Assembly: GCA_030549495.1 (NCBI GenBank)
Contig: JAUIRK010000752.1
Coordinates: 1 to 64,000, forward strand
Reading direction: 5' to 3'
DNA length: 64,000 nt
DNA from: Nectonema munidae
Taxonomy: Eukaryota > Nematomorpha > Nectonematoida > Nectonematidae
This document shows, in pieces, positions 1-13,450 of the stretch. Below the pieces are notes generated by a model that worked only from the letters and a program-made list of their open reading frames with translations, was not told where the DNA came from and made no database searches. Numbering within the stretch: the stretch's first letter is position 1; each line of letters begins with the position of its first letter. The translations under genes were made by a program, and so were the position numbers.

Positions 1-266
1 ACCATATATTTTAAAACTGTTTATTTATCTTGTTATTTGTTTTTATAATAAAATTATAATTATTTTGTAAATTTTCTAAACAATTTTCATTTCTGATAAA
101 AACCAATATTTTGAACTGGTATATTTTAGTATTTCTAAATATGATTTTTATAGCTAAGGGATATGGAGAGAATATTTTTAAATATCTCGAATTTTTATCA
201 TGTGTCAAGGTTCCGATTATCTTTGTAATCTTCTAATATATAATAATTTCAAGCGAATCATATCAC

Positions 267-306
267 AGGTCTGGCAAGATCTCCGGTAAAACAACTTGCC
301 AGACCT
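267..306. repeat. Perfect 12-bp inverted repeat (hairpin)
   Basis: AGGTCTGGCAAG (267-278) and CTTGCCAGACCT (295-306) are exact reverse complements around a 16-nt loop. It could be a MITE core or chance; no function is evident. Confidence 0.6.
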
Positions 307-1549
307 TATTATATAAAAATTGTAAAATAAAAAAACATTTAAAATAAAAATTTTCTAAAAATATTTTGCATACATATTAAGCAAACCATTTCAAAAATTC
401 TACACAAAAGTTCAAGTCACTTAACTTAAAAATTGCAGTTTTATTTCATGAAAATAATATGATTGGTTGAAATGTTTATGTAATATATAATATTACTAAT
501 ACTAATAAGACGATTTTTTTGGAAATGTTTACTTATTTGTTTTGAAGAAAAATTAAATTGTTTTCAATGTTCCTTTTTCATGATGCATTTAAAAGCTTAT
601 CGTTTGCTGTATACGCTAGAATAATGTATTTTTGAAAAAAATGGTTTTTTGATAACTGGACTTTACTTCTAAAAATTTGGTCTAAATTTTAGTAAAAAAA
701 GTGACCACTTTTTATTGAAAACAATGTGAAGATTAAAACAACAATTTTTTATTGAAAATGGTATCATAGGAAAGCTATACTCGTTGTGCTTAATATAGGC
801 TATGTTTTACCAACAAAATATTTTCCATTTTGCAAAATATACTTTTATGTGAGGTCAGTTAACTTTTATCTAGTTCGAAAAAATACCGATAATTTTTTAA
901 TTAATAAATTAATTACATTTTTTTTGCATATTTATAAAATATACCCAATATATAAAAATAATACGTTGAAAAAATTGTTTTTTTTATTTATTTATCAAAT
1001 TTTCGATTTTAATATCTCATTTTAAAGGTAATATTATACTAATTACGAAAATGTATAAATATTTTAAGTTTGAATTTTTTAAAATACTTTTTTGTCTCTT
1101 GATAAAATAACAAAATTTCTAACTTTGACCGCAAAAAAATATATAAGTCATTACCAGGGCGAGTAAAAGTCAATAAAGTCAACTTTATTTCCGTTTAGCA
1201 AAAACTCTTTTAAGATCTTTATTTGTTTAGTCTAAAAAATTTCTAACTAATTTAAAATTTTTAAGTCAATTTTTCGAGATTAGGTCAATAAAGTCAATTT
1301 TTTATATTTAACACTTTTTGATTCAATGTGCCTAATTTTATTCCCAAACTTTTTATCATTGCATGTTTTTCACATCTTTTACACAAGTTTACCTTAAAAG
1401 TTAAATTATCCTGCAAAATTGTAAATTACCGGCATTAAATCATTCAAAATTAGTAATAGAAAAAGACGTTCTCTTTTCAAACCTAGCGGCAACACTTCAG
1501 TTCCAATTGTAATTAAGTTGACAAATTGGTTGCAAGCAGCCAAATATTT

Positions 1550-2011
1550 TCATTAAAATCTTTCAGCAGTGAAGAAATTAATGATGAAGATGATGGAATT
1601 TTATTGCCAAATATCAAGAAATTGTTAAAAAAGAAAATCTGTGTCAAAACTTGCTAACAATAATTAGAGAATATTCACGATTCATTGATTTAGTCGGAAA
1701 AAGTCAACATAGAGACTTTTTCAGTCAAAGATGCCTTTACTTGTTTCTTCAATATTATTTCATTTTCGAATGTGGCGTTGAAAGTTATCTTGAAAATAGA
1801 TTCAAATAAAATCATGAATATGGAAAACTCTCAAATCTCTACCAGTACTTATCCCAAATAGCCAAATTGTCAAGTTTTAACTTTAGAAGTAGAAAGATCT
1901 TTTTCTAAACTGAAAAAATGGTCGAATTTTAAATCAAAAAATGTCATTAATTATATGTTGTTGTATTACAAAGTTATGGAATCTTTTGGTATTTTTCAAT
2001 ACTTTCTCTAA
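1550..2011 (+). pseudogene. hAT-family transposase relic
   Basis: The frame near 1872-2011 encodes LEVERSFSKLKKW, then NFKSKNVINYMLLYYKVME, which resembles the C-terminal hAT dimerisation region (ERSFS.LK, conserved NF..EN...Y). Upstream fragments (around 1570-1630, DEDDGILLPNIKKLLKKK) in other frames suggest the rest of a decayed ORF. Direct copies of GTCAATAAAGTCAA at about 1170, 1285 and 2049 bracket it. Not functional. Confidence 0.55.
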
Positions 2012-2210
2012 AGTCTTCATAGTTGTTCAATTCAATAAAAACTTTAAAAAGTCAATAAAGTCAATTTTTTCTCTCAGTAAAAGTCAATTTTTTCCAATTT
2101 TTTGAACCTACATAAACTAATATACACACAGACACATATCATATGTATAATGCGAGATCTTTAAAATATTAATAATATATTTGAAAAAATATTTTTTGGT
2201 GTGAAAAGTT

Positions 2211-2341
2211 TTAGGACCTAGAATCATACAGGTACCAATGATCTTTAACAGGACCTAGCTTAAAGGTACCAATTCCCTTAAGCAGGACCCAACGGGGTAT
2301 CAATGATCTTTAAGAGGACATAGAATCATTAGGATTTAGAA
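2211..2341. repeat. Imperfect tandem repeat, about 34-bp unit
   Basis: Four degenerate units begin with AGGACC(T/C)A and contain GGTACCAATGATCTTTAA-like sequence. It is a GC-richer island in AT-rich DNA. Confidence 0.6.
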
Positions 2342-5300
2342 TCCAATGTCTCGAGGAAAGCTGGGGACAAACAAGCTTATCCTAGTGATATATAAGAATA
2401 TCTAACAGTAAAAACCTTTTGTGCTTATTATTTGTTTTCTAAATATCAAGTGACTAATAAAATTGCAATTTCTTGATTGAAATTAAATTAATTTATATAT
2501 AGATAATCATGCAATATTAAAAACGAAACAATCTTTATGGTAAAAATTCATGGCATCAAAGTTGACTCTTACTACTATTATCCCTTTAATCTCCATTTTA
2601 ATCACTACTCTATGATTCTTTTAATCAAAGTTTTGTTATGTTTTTGATTATTATGTTTTTTAAAATATAAAATTCTATTCCTCTATTGTATTGTTGAAAA
2701 AACATACATCTGTACATTTTTTATATAGTTACAATTTTAACAAAATAATTAAAGAAAAATCATTTTAAATTAAATTTCGCTAGAGTTTATGAAGATGAGT
2801 AAATATATTTAATTTTTACTGTAGAATTACAATAGTTTGTGGTGATTTAATAATGAAAACCCGAAAGAGACTGCTTACATTAAAATATGAGCAGTGTCTA
2901 AGCTGAACTTAAAGTTGAAAGCTACATTCATAAAAGTCAGACAACTAACATAGTTTACTATCTTCTTTTTTTTCTGTTTTGATGGGTGATAATCTAAACT
3001 ACTTTAATGATAAAAAAGAAACAAATAATTTTTTAAAGATAAATTTCTTATTATTTATATAATTCTTTTTAGAAATCTAATTATCGTAAATTTTTCATTT
3101 TTAGGACATCATTAGAATTGATAAATATAATTTTTTCGTAGATATAAAATTCATTTTCCTAATCGTTATCATTGCCTATTTAGATTACCAATTGTTAAAC
3201 TACAATTTCAAAAAAAAAGTGAGAACGATTCCAAACTTTAAATAAAACTTTTAATTTAATTATTTTCTGTTATTGATTTTAATTTTTAAAAGAAATAAAA
3301 CTTATTTAACAGTTTTATTTTTTTTAAACATTCTTATTTTTTGTTTATTTTTTATTTTTATTTATAAAAATTTTCCTTTCTCTCTGATATTAAAATTAAT
3401 TTCAAGGCAACAGAAATGGTTCTCACAAGTTAATTTTTTGCCTTTGAACCCTCAGAACTCCAAATTTACACAAAATTTTTCACTGCAAAGTGTTTTGATA
3501 GAAAGAAAAGCTCGAGTTTTATAAGTATGTTAAGTTTTGTCTTAATAACTCTTGTAGTTTTTTAGTAATTGACGTTTCTTTTTGCAGCTTTTTGTGCAGC
3601 TTATTTTAGACTAACCCATATTTTTTAAAATGATTTTTTTCTCAGTCCGAAATTATTTTAAATAATAGAAATTTTTGTTTCTTTTCTTGGCCTAAAAGCT
3701 GCTATAATAAAATTTAAAAGTAATATTTTTTATTATATTTTTAAAAAGTATTTTATAATATTTTACTATAAACAGAATATTTAATTAAAGTTAAATTATG
3801 AAGTCAAATCTATTAGAACTAAGGGAGAAAATTCTATCTAAATGTTTAAGAAAAAAATATATTGGAATATTTATTTTTTTTGCCATTTTAAATACTTTTT
3901 TAATGATGAAATATATTACTTGAATTTATATGGGTTTACTTTTTATTATAACAGATTGTCGGAAATTAGTGCAACGTCCATACTCAACTTATCACACAAA
4001 ACGTTAAACAACCCAATATCGAAAACGTTAAGCATAACAAAGATCGAAATGACTCATAAACAAACAATTTTCAACCAGTTCTCTGCCACCTCGTTACTTA
4101 GCAAACCAGAGGGCTTTAATTTAAAGAAAATCTCCATTTTTTTTTCAAGTTTAAGAATTTACGATCTCGTTAATGAATTTTTATTCCAGTCGCTAGCTCA
4201 ACTCAATGTAATTGAACATCCAAAATAAATTGAAGTCATGACGTCAAAATGCGCAGTTCGCCAATTGAAGAGAAACTTGAACAAGATGCAGAAAAATTTT
4301 AGTTTGTAAAATTAAACTAGCATAATAACAAGTCACCCTCATCTTTATTTTCGTCTACAAGACTAAACGAGACATATTTGCCTCATCCATATCAGAGTTT
4401 TTTAACCTTATTCATAGAAAGAAGCCTTTCCATTCTTATATAGTATTTACAGTAAAAGAACTTATCCAAAATGCTTAAACTTAGAATTAAAAAAGAAAAG
4501 TAATAAAAAATGCTTTCTATTTAATCGAAATTTCATCGAAAACATTCTTCGAACTTAATGAAATGTTCGAAAAGTTGAAATACTAGTATCCGCTTACAGA
4601 CCAAGGAAAAGCCGCAAAAAACCTAATAAACTTTCGATTTTTTAATACATTTTTTCTGTTCCAACTAACTGATAAGACAAGCAGAAGCGCATACTATTGG
4701 TATGTCTTTTAAATAAAATAAACAGTGAAATATCAAGATTTTCATTTCGTTTTTATATTAGTTATATTAAAAAAAAAGCATAGTGAAAAACCATAACTTA
4801 TAACGCCTCGTTTTCTTTCATGTTTTATGGAGTGAAAAATATTGATTATATTTTCACAACTCCATTCTTAATTTAAACTGTTTATTATTGTCGTGTGCAA
4901 ACATTTTCGTGCTTCGGTATCACTTTCTTTAATAAACTAATTTCATTTTATTTTCTCAGAGATGTCCATGGAAAAATTTAAAATAGCGCAAAATACATTT
5001 ATTTCTCTTTATATATCTAAACATTGGGTAGGAATAATAGTCTCCCATTTATGTGATACGCTAATAAACGTGTGTAGGCGTCTGTATCGGCGGCAGGCAC
5101 ATGCAGCGTGGATTGTTTGGGGACATAGTCTAGTTCTATGTCGTGCTTAAGATGACAAGGACCGCGTTTTAAGGAGTTTTTAGTGTACTTTAAAAAAATT
5201 TACAAATTTAAAGCGCTGAAATTCATAGTTTTGAAAATTTTTGATAAAATTCATCTTTGAAACAAAATATTCAAATCTATTTCAAGATTTTTACGCTGAT

Positions 5301-7977
5301 TTTATCATGTTTAATTCAATGCCTAATAGAGAGTAGATAATATGATATTTCGTTTTAAAAATAACCATGAAAAATTGAACAATTGTTTAATTTAGTCTTA
5401 AAGGTAGAATTAGTTATTAAAAGTATAATTATAGGAACATAAAAGAAATCAGCTAAAAACGTCTATCATTCTTTAGTTAACCTAATATTTTTCTAATCTC
5501 TCATATTAACTACTCTAAAAGAACGTTTTAAAAGCATTTTATGTTTTTTTATCAGATGTAAAAAAGTTTAAAATTGTAAATATCAAATTGTTTCGTATTT
5601 CCCCGCTTTTACGCAAATTGTAATTCAAATTAAAAATAAGATGTATTGGAATGAAGAAACACAAATGATATGCATACTATAATTTTATTTTGAACATAAT
5701 TCGATCCAAAGATAAATTGTATAAAGTGATGTTTTATTATATTAAATATGCATTTCAGGTAAAATATGATTTAAATATTGAAAAAATATATTAATTGAAA
5801 AAGCATACCTTTTTAAAGCAAATAGCAGTTATGCGTATGTATGGCGCCTGTTATATTTCAATTTTATTCTAAGTGAATTAAAAGGGTAAATCACCCCTGC
5901 TGTAGTGAGTATTCAAATGATTTGTGAATGCCACTCTTGAATATTCTTTTCGCATTTAGCTTATTGATTATTTTGCTTGACTTTTATCTCTATATGTTAA
6001 CATAAGTAAGCCTACTCTCTTATAAATAATAATGAAACGTTTAGTGCCTAATCCCCGTCTACATTAAATTTCTTCTAGGATTTCATATATTTTCCATCTT
6101 ATGATGTGTATGTATGCCAATTTATCTTATTACGGCAGTGCCATATTTTAATATATTTAACTAATATAGCCAATGGTCTAACAGCGCTCCTTTGCAGAAA
6201 ATTTTTATTGCTTATCTGACGTCTCTCCATGACTGTCTAGACACAGTTTTATATAATTCATGAAAATTGTTCTACAAATAATATTTTCACATATTTTGTC
6301 TAGGTTGCAGAGTGATTTAGTGAGTCTTAGGGATTATAGCAGATAGACTTCTTCTTTGCGAGGAACATGATGGGGACGTGACAAAATTCATAAATATGCT
6401 GTTATTAAAACTATTGGAATATCTGAACTGAATGAAGTAATATTTTTACAAACCATTATCTTCCTTTTCAGCATCCAAAATCATTTTTTTCTTTGTATTA
6501 AAATTTAATATTGACTACATTTTACAATAACATATTGAACTAAATATTCTTTATGCTTTTGATGAATTAGCTGTGTAGTTTTAGACAAATCATTTTTTCG
6601 GAATTGGGAATTCCGGTTTTCATCAGCAATCATAGTGCATTTAAAATAGGGCATTTTTGGGGCCACAACAAAGTTTCGGTTTTTCGTGAAGTCCGGTTTC
6701 AAGAGAGTCCGGTTTGTGGAGAGTCTTCTGTATTGTTAAATATTTTTCACTGAACTACACAAAGGGGATACGTGTCCTTTTTTTCTCGAATCGTCATTTT
6801 TTGTATCTTGTTACGCTCATGCCTGTACATTTCTTTGATTAATTTTGATTGGTGTTGAGAATTAAAATTTTTATAACTTATTCAAAAATGCGAGTTTCAT
6901 CATTTAGAAATTGTTTTTAGCACTTCCTTAATATTTTCCTCTAAAAAACAATTATTCATACAAAAAGTTATATGATTTGTTTGATTTTTGGACCAATTAT
7001 ATTGACATATCAATAAGATTGACAGATGATAACTATTCATTGGTAAAGCCGCAAACAGAAAATAGTACAAGTAAATATTTTTAAAACTTGGTCCTAAGTT
7101 AGCATTATAATTTATAGGGGGTGAATACCTGAAAAATTTAAGGAACCCTTCTAATTTAAGAAAGTTCCACTAGCAAGTGTCATTATATAATATATAGAAA
7201 AGCTATTTCTCAAAATCACATGAACTTAACGACATAAATTTTTCAATGCTTTGACTATTTCTCTTCATATATGGATGTGTACGTCAACTGGTTTCCATGA
7301 AGATGTTTTTACAACACTATACATAAGCGATAGTTATTTATTCATTACATTTTCTTGCTTTAAAATTACCTATGACTATATTTTTTATAATTGGCTTTCT
7401 CAACGCGTTCTTTCTATTCGCTATGGGGAAACCTTGTACTCCTTTCACACCACTTATTTAAAGCTTGACGCCAACATTTTGACTAACTCTAATATTATAT
7501 TTCTATACCCCCTTTTATTTCTATGTCTTAGAACAGCGCTATCATTTATCAATTTTATCTCAAAAACTGCATCCATTTTAGCTGATTTTCTCATTTTTTC
7601 AAGTATACTTTTACTCTTTTGTTAGGCTATTTTTATTGAAGGGCCTTAATGTTGTTACGATATTCATTTTTATTTTGTATTCATTTTGAATTTCCTTATT
7701 TTTTTTCCAATACTTCCAATTCTTAAAGGTTAAGATTCTTTTATCTATCAAAAATGTAAATTTTATTTTTATTTATTAATTATTGTAGTTAATTAAAATA
7801 TAAAGGTCACATGACCGCAATTAAAATTGCTTCTAACATCCATGCATTCCCTTCTTAAATCTTTTAAAATATATTTAAGGCAGTTCATTTTTGTTATCAA
7901 TTCTAAATGAGATTTATTAAACATATTTTAATAAAAATTTAACAATGAAGTTATCGCAAAATTCTAATGATCTATAT
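2342..7977. other. AT-rich intergenic DNA with transposon scraps
   Basis: No supportable gene apart from the ORF at 3955-4228. At 5070-5178 lies a GC-richer segment whose motifs (GTGTAGGCGTCTGTAT, GGACCGCGTT) recur near 42395-42500, so it is a dispersed repeat. At 6590-6733, repeated CCGGTTT motifs ending GAGAGTCTTCTGTA look like the end of a pogo/Tigger-like element. The remainder is A/T runs. Confidence 0.5.
3955..4228 (+). other. Exon-like ORF of unknown status
   Basis: After TTATAACAG an open frame of about 90 codons reaches TAA at 4226-4228. It is Ser/Thr/Asn-rich (for example LSEISATSILNLSHKTL) and less AT-rich than its flanks. No homology recognised. The frame preceding the AG is AT-rich noise. 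Confidence 0.2.
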
Positions 7978-8407
7978 CAGGGGTCGGCAACGGCTAACGG
8001 CGTGCCAACTTAACACTTCTCAAATCATCTCGAGTGCCAGCCTCATATGTATATTTATCCAAACCAAAATTAACATAATTGTTTTATAATTTATTTAATT
8101 TTTATATACACATTTACATAAATATACAATAATAAGTAAAATTATAATTAGCAATAAAAAAATTATATAAGTAATTAGTGCTTGATTCTTTGATAACTTT
8201 AGCCGACTCTTCAATATCGGCACAATACTAAATAAAAATGGTTGCGCATAGTTAAAAGCACATTTGGTTGCCTTTAAAATCTATTATAAAAACTGTTTAA
8301 AAATTTATTTTACTTTATGTGTAAATGAAAAATTTTAATTGTAAACCTTAGAATTTTTGCGTGCCACTGAAAATTGCTTCGCGTGCCACACAGGTTGCCG
8401 ACCCCTG
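7978..8407. mobile_element. hAT-like MITE, about 430 bp
   Basis: Terminal inverted repeats CAGGGGTCGGCAAC and GTTGCCGACCCCTG are perfect 14-mers. The flanks TCTATAT and TCTAAAT are near-identical, as expected for an aged hAT target duplication. The interior is AT-rich and noncoding; GCGTGCCA-type motifs repeat at both ends. Confidence 0.82.
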
Positions 8408-10502
8408 TCTAAATGAAGTGTAAAATAATTCCAACTATTCCTCAAAATCGTGACGATCTCCAAAAGTAGTGCAGTTTTTATGACTTAGTAACGTTAAAAG
8501 TTTAAAATAGAAAAATAGGAATTGTCGTTTTTCAAAGCTTAACGATTTAGCTGTGGCCAATCATAAAATACTAGTAGTTTTTGAAATTTCAAAACTTTAT
8601 ATTTAAAAAACTATTTTTTCTGATGTAAAGGATTTATACTCGGTGCGCTTCTTTTCACCCCACTTTAATGCACTTTTATCTCTCGGAGAATTGAATATTA
8701 ATTAAATTATCTGTATTTGTTCATATAGAGAATTTGTTAGACAAAAATTAAAAAAAAAGAGGCTATGAATTAAATTCCTAAAATAAAAGTTAGGTTTTCA
8801 ATTTTCAATCAGTATAATTAGTGAAGAAGAAGAAGAATTTATTGATAAAAACTAAAATAAGAAAATTATTTCAGAGGAAATCTATGGGGAGCGAATTGAG
8901 TCGGGTGTAGTCAGGTTATGGTTTGTTAGAAAGCGCTGTGCCGTAGTCTAACTATCCGTAGTTTGACTGCATTTAAATGGGCTAAAAAGATACGTTATAT
9001 GTAAGGTTATATTTAAAGAAGTACATGTAGACTAAAATGCATATTAACATATATAATAAGATAAATAGTCCATTAATAAAAGAAATTATGGAATGTGTAT
9101 TTAGAGCAAGAAATGAAATGAAACACAATAATGCCATGGTCAATTATAACAAATAAAGCATTGTTTGTTATCACAGATTTGTTTATACGGATCAATTAGA
9201 AATTCTTCAAGTGAATATTTGAGGTCTCTTGAGGTTTTTAATTTTAAAGTGGTTGCAAACAACCTTTAAATAATAATTAGTGTTGTGACGACACCAAAGT
9301 TTCGCACGATTCTGATTCTTGAAGAGTAAACGATTCCGATATCGACTCTTTTTATTTTAAAACATTATTTTTTTAATTAATAGGTGAATTATTCAATTAG
9401 CAGTTGTATTTTATTAAAATTAAGAAAACATAAAGAACAAATCAAAACTTTGCATACATTTTTATTTTCAAAATACTGCAAAGTAAGAAATTTTCGCGTA
9501 AAGTTTAATTTCACGAACACAAAAATTTCGCAAAATTAACTTCCGCGAACTTAATTTCTAGAGTTTCAAGTTTTTTTATGAAATTTTTTTATAACATTTA
9601 AAATCTTTCATATATAAAAATAAAAATAGCTGTAATTTCCATATTAACTGCTCAACAAGTAAAAAACTATATTTTTTTAAGCTAAATATCTAACATTTTA
9701 GAAATTTTTGTTCGCGAATTTTTTTATGAAGTATAATTAGCGAAATTTTGTTCTCGCGAAATTGAAGTACTTTACAGTATTATATTTCCAAAATTAAAAA
9801 ACATCCTTATTCGATATTAATCATAATTAGAACCCATTGTTATCAAAATGAAGGAAAATTAAAATTTCCTCAGTTTCGTCTGTGATTGTATTTCGCTTTG
9901 AAGAATATAAAGTTCCTCGAATGCTGGATAATCTTTCAGATTCTACAGAAGATGGAGGTTCCATAAATACTTATTGCAAGAAAAGCCATTTTAGGAAAAC
10001 TTATTTCGTTATTGAGTAAATGTGTTTCAATTGATGACTAACTCTTAGAAAACAAAAAACCATTTTAATTATCGTACATAAAATGAAAGAAACGATGTCC
10101 AACTATGATGGTAATCCAAAAAATGTCATTGGTAAAAAGCTGTCCATCAAAATTACTTATTTTTTATATCCAACTGAACACCTAATTTTTAGAGAACAGT
10201 ATTAAATTTCTCTGTATCTTTTAAAGTTCGAATTAATTTTATTTAACTGAAATTCCAGTCTACAATTTTATATTTTTTTATGAATTTAGTCTGAAGTACT
10301 TCGCCTATAATTTACAAATCCGTATAAAATAGTCGTGTTCAATATTGTATTCATTCACATCGGTCAGAGTTGATGGTCAGTTATTTCCAAATTTATCTAT
10401 ATGTATACTTTAAGTTTTATCTCTGTTTCCTGAATTCTGTTTCCCTCTCACTTTGCCCTATTCTCCCTCGTCTAAGAAGCTTTAAATCACGTTTTTCTGC
10501 AT
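8408..10502. other. Intergenic, no gene seen
   Basis: AT-rich. The segment 9480-9780 has recurring TTCGCG(A/T)A motifs in both orientations (TTTTCGCGTAAAG, TTCGCGAATT, CTCGCGAAATT), suggesting an old palindromic element. CTGTGCCGTAGTCTAACTAT near 8940 resembles a pogo-like terminus. Confidence 0.4.
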
Positions 10503-10620
10503 TTAACCCTTTGGGGACTAGAATTTTGAAGATAATTCATATGCTTTCTTTTTCAAATTAATTTAACATTTTTAAAGCAGACAATTTTCATTTCTTGGAA
10601 CACTGGTTTCCAAAAGTTTA
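10503..10620. mobile_element. TTAA-flanked short MITE (CCCTTTGRGGAC family), copy 1
   Basis: Starts TTAACCCTTTGGGGACTAGAA and has the internal GCAGACAATTTTCATTTCTTGG shared with copies at 11700, 21799, 22264 and 43781. The end is degraded. TTAA ends point to a piggyBac-type target preference. Confidence 0.55.
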
Positions 10621-11699
10621 AATCAAATGTTTTATCACTCTTTTTTAAAACGTAACAACTCCTTTTTCTCAATTTTTTAAGAATCTATTGGGTATTATAT
10701 CAGGGATTGGCACATAAAAGGATAAAAAGAACCATGGATTGTTTTTAATGTCCTATAAAGAGTTGTTAATATCTAAGTTTATTTTTTTTTGATTTAATCT
10801 CATTTTTTATACATATAAAACACAAAAGGTAAATTAAATATCAAATTAACAAAAAAAAATCTCTATTCTTGAGAACTTATGTTCTTTGTGATAGAATCTA
10901 GTTAAAAATCTTCTCCAAATCTTTAATACGGGTTGTGCACACACTTAAAAAATCATGTAGAGCAACAGATTTTGAGCAAAGAGACGCACGCAAGCGGATA
11001 CAGAAGTCACATTTGGCCACTCCTGGCATATATTTAAGATGCGTTTTCTTAAACGTTTTTATAACATTCAATGGAAAAATGCAAGCACTAATTACAATTG
11101 CGTAATAGAAAATGTGTACAATTATTACACTACAATTGGTAAGCTGTCATTTACGAACACTGCTTATATATTTATCCTTTACTCTAATTATATTATTATT
11201 GTTTTTTCTTGTGCGTAATTATGTAATAAAAATTCCCTTTTATGTACTACTTTTTTCACTGTTGACCTCATTCTTTCCATTTTCTTTCCACATTCAACTA
11301 ATTACTTTTTTTTATTATTTATTTCGCCTAAGATAATATGGAAGTGTGGATGCTAAGTAAAGACTGCGCTCTCGCCTATGTTAATCAGAGCTTATTTTAA
11401 AGAAGCAAAGTCGTTTTCATCCTTAATAATTTGATAGTATAAATACTAAATACATAACCTAGCCTTGTACAAGAAACCCATTATGCTCTTATTTGTGAGA
11501 TAGTTATCATCAGTGCTATCGAAAGTTAATAAAGGCGATTTTTGTTTGCATTAAAAAAATGATAAAAAGAATTAAAACACCACTTTAAGAAAAAACCACT
11601 TCCTTAAAAACCAATATAACGAAAATGAGCCAAGAAATGAAATTCGTCTGCTTTAAATATATATGAAATTCCGTTTTAAAATGTCTTGAAAATTTTGGT

Positions 11700-11812
11700 C
11701 CTCAAAGTGTTAGAGGCCAGATTTTTGAAGACGAATCCTCTGAACTAGTAACCTAAAGCAAACGATTTTTATTGAAGGAACACTAGTACCCTATTCGACT
11801 TTGAAGGGTTAA
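11700..11812. mobile_element. CCCTTTGRGGAC MITE family, degenerate copy 2
   Basis: Shares AAAGCAAACGATTTTTATT, GGAACACTAGT and the terminal GAAGGGTTAA with the family. The left end (CCTCAAAGTGTTAGAGG) is altered. Confidence 0.4.
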
Positions 11813-13172
11813 TAAAAAATTTTTACTCCTCTCTCAAGCAAAAGAGTAATAAAATTTAAAGCATTGATTATACATTTTTTTAAAAGTTAATATAAAAAAA
11901 TATTTTTAAAAGCATACGGGTTTAGATGCAGTTTCAATGAAAGAAAGCACTCTTCCCTTAAAACTCAACTACTTCTTTTTCTCGATTTTCTAAAGAATCT
12001 AGTCTTTCGTTTGATTAAAAATTGACAACATGAAATATTTCTTAAGTATACGCTAATCACACCTATCTATGTATAAGAGATGCTATAAAGAGGCAGGCAC
12101 TGCTTTATGTCAACAACAACTTAACATGGTTTCGTATATAGGATTAAACTTTATTGACGATGGGTTTGTGTGTAGAAGATATACGCGTTTTACGCCTAAA
12201 CATGGATTTCACCTCAATACCTTCCCTGTAGGTTTAGCTAGGCATTTATTCTGTCTCCAGCCAAGCATAGTTGTTATCCTTGTCCATGAACCGTTGCTTG
12301 TTAAATGAGTGTTAAGTGGTGTACACCTGTTGTTTTGCAAGAATACCTTTTCAAATGATTCCTGTTTTGTGATTGTTTTCAAATTTTATGGATTATAAAT
12401 ACTTATAGCAAAGTTTAATCGAAGCCACTTCTTTCTTTTTCTACAAATCAATTGCACAATATCGTTCGCGTGTAGCGAAACTAGTAAGTTCTTTTTCCTT
12501 TTAAAAAGTCGCCATCAGCCATTAAGCTTGACATTCTAATTTATTTTACTCTATTACAAAATCAAATGCGTGGGCTATTAGGCGCTGCTGTTTACAATAT
12601 ACTGAATTTTTGATTTATTCTAAAATAACATGTTTCTGCGATAGAGTATGAAATTTTTTTTATATTTTCGTAATCACAAATGCTTTAGACATTTTTTATT
12701 CTAGTTCTAGAATGAATATTTGGACTCTTGTATTTTATCTGGCACTATTTTTTAAGTTAAGAAATAAAGCCTTTGACAGACGTGCCCATGATAAAATGGA
12801 AATAATGAAACACTTTATTTTTAATTCACGACCGGTTTCGAAGTATAAACTTCTTGTTCACATGTCATAAATGAGAATACAAATTCCATTAAGTTTCATT
12901 TATTGAATTAAAAAAATTAAGTATTCCATTCCTTCCATTTTATTATTTTGGAATTAAATTATTTGCTTCATTAATCCTAAAAAGCTAATTAATTAACTAA
13001 ATTAGATTCAAACCAAGCAAACTGCTTAACTAATTTACAGTAAGTTGAAAAAAGCGTTGATAGATAACCCATATGTTCTAACATGTGCATGGTGGGCTCT
13101 AGCGTTATACACTGGGCATATTAAAAAATCATCGAACCTAACCATATAGTTTCAAACATCATCTCTGATATC
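11813..13172. other. Intergenic, no gene seen
   Basis: The frame 12069-12308 (79 codons, ATG) is less AT-rich but has no recognisable domain or splice context. Near 12829 the motif CACGACCGGTTTCGAAG resembles sequences common at the ends of invertebrate retroelements. Otherwise featureless. Confidence 0.35.
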
Positions 13173-13450
13173 CAGGTCCGGCCTTAGGCCACTGCAACCT
13201 ATGCGGCCGCAGTGGGCTCTGCGCTTCTCATTTTTCATTTTGATGATATATTGTATGATTTCGCTAAATGCAAGGTTCGCAAAGTAAAGTTACTTTGATC
13301 GTCATTTTGTGTTAATGAAAAAGTAATAAAACAAATCCCTTTTCTTTTTTTCAAAATCTTATTTCTCACTTTTAATCTTTTATCCTACCCACACTGGGCC
13401 CCGCGCAATCCATTTTGCATAGGGCCACGCGAACACTAGGGCCGGCCCTG
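13173..13450. mobile_element. hAT-like MITE, 278 bp, perfect 8-bp target duplication
   Basis: Flanked by CTGATATC on both sides (13165-13172 and 13451-13458). Ends CAGGTCCGGCCTTA and TAGGGCCGGCCCTG are imperfect inverted repeats. GC-rich subterminal arms (GCGGCCGC, GGGCCCCGCGC) surround an AT-rich middle. Confidence 0.88.

Noticed and set aside
3273..3524. ORF with hydrophobic N-terminus resembling a signal anchor
   Set aside because: Phe/Ile/Leu-rich frames of this length arise often in A/T runs; no splice context or domain.
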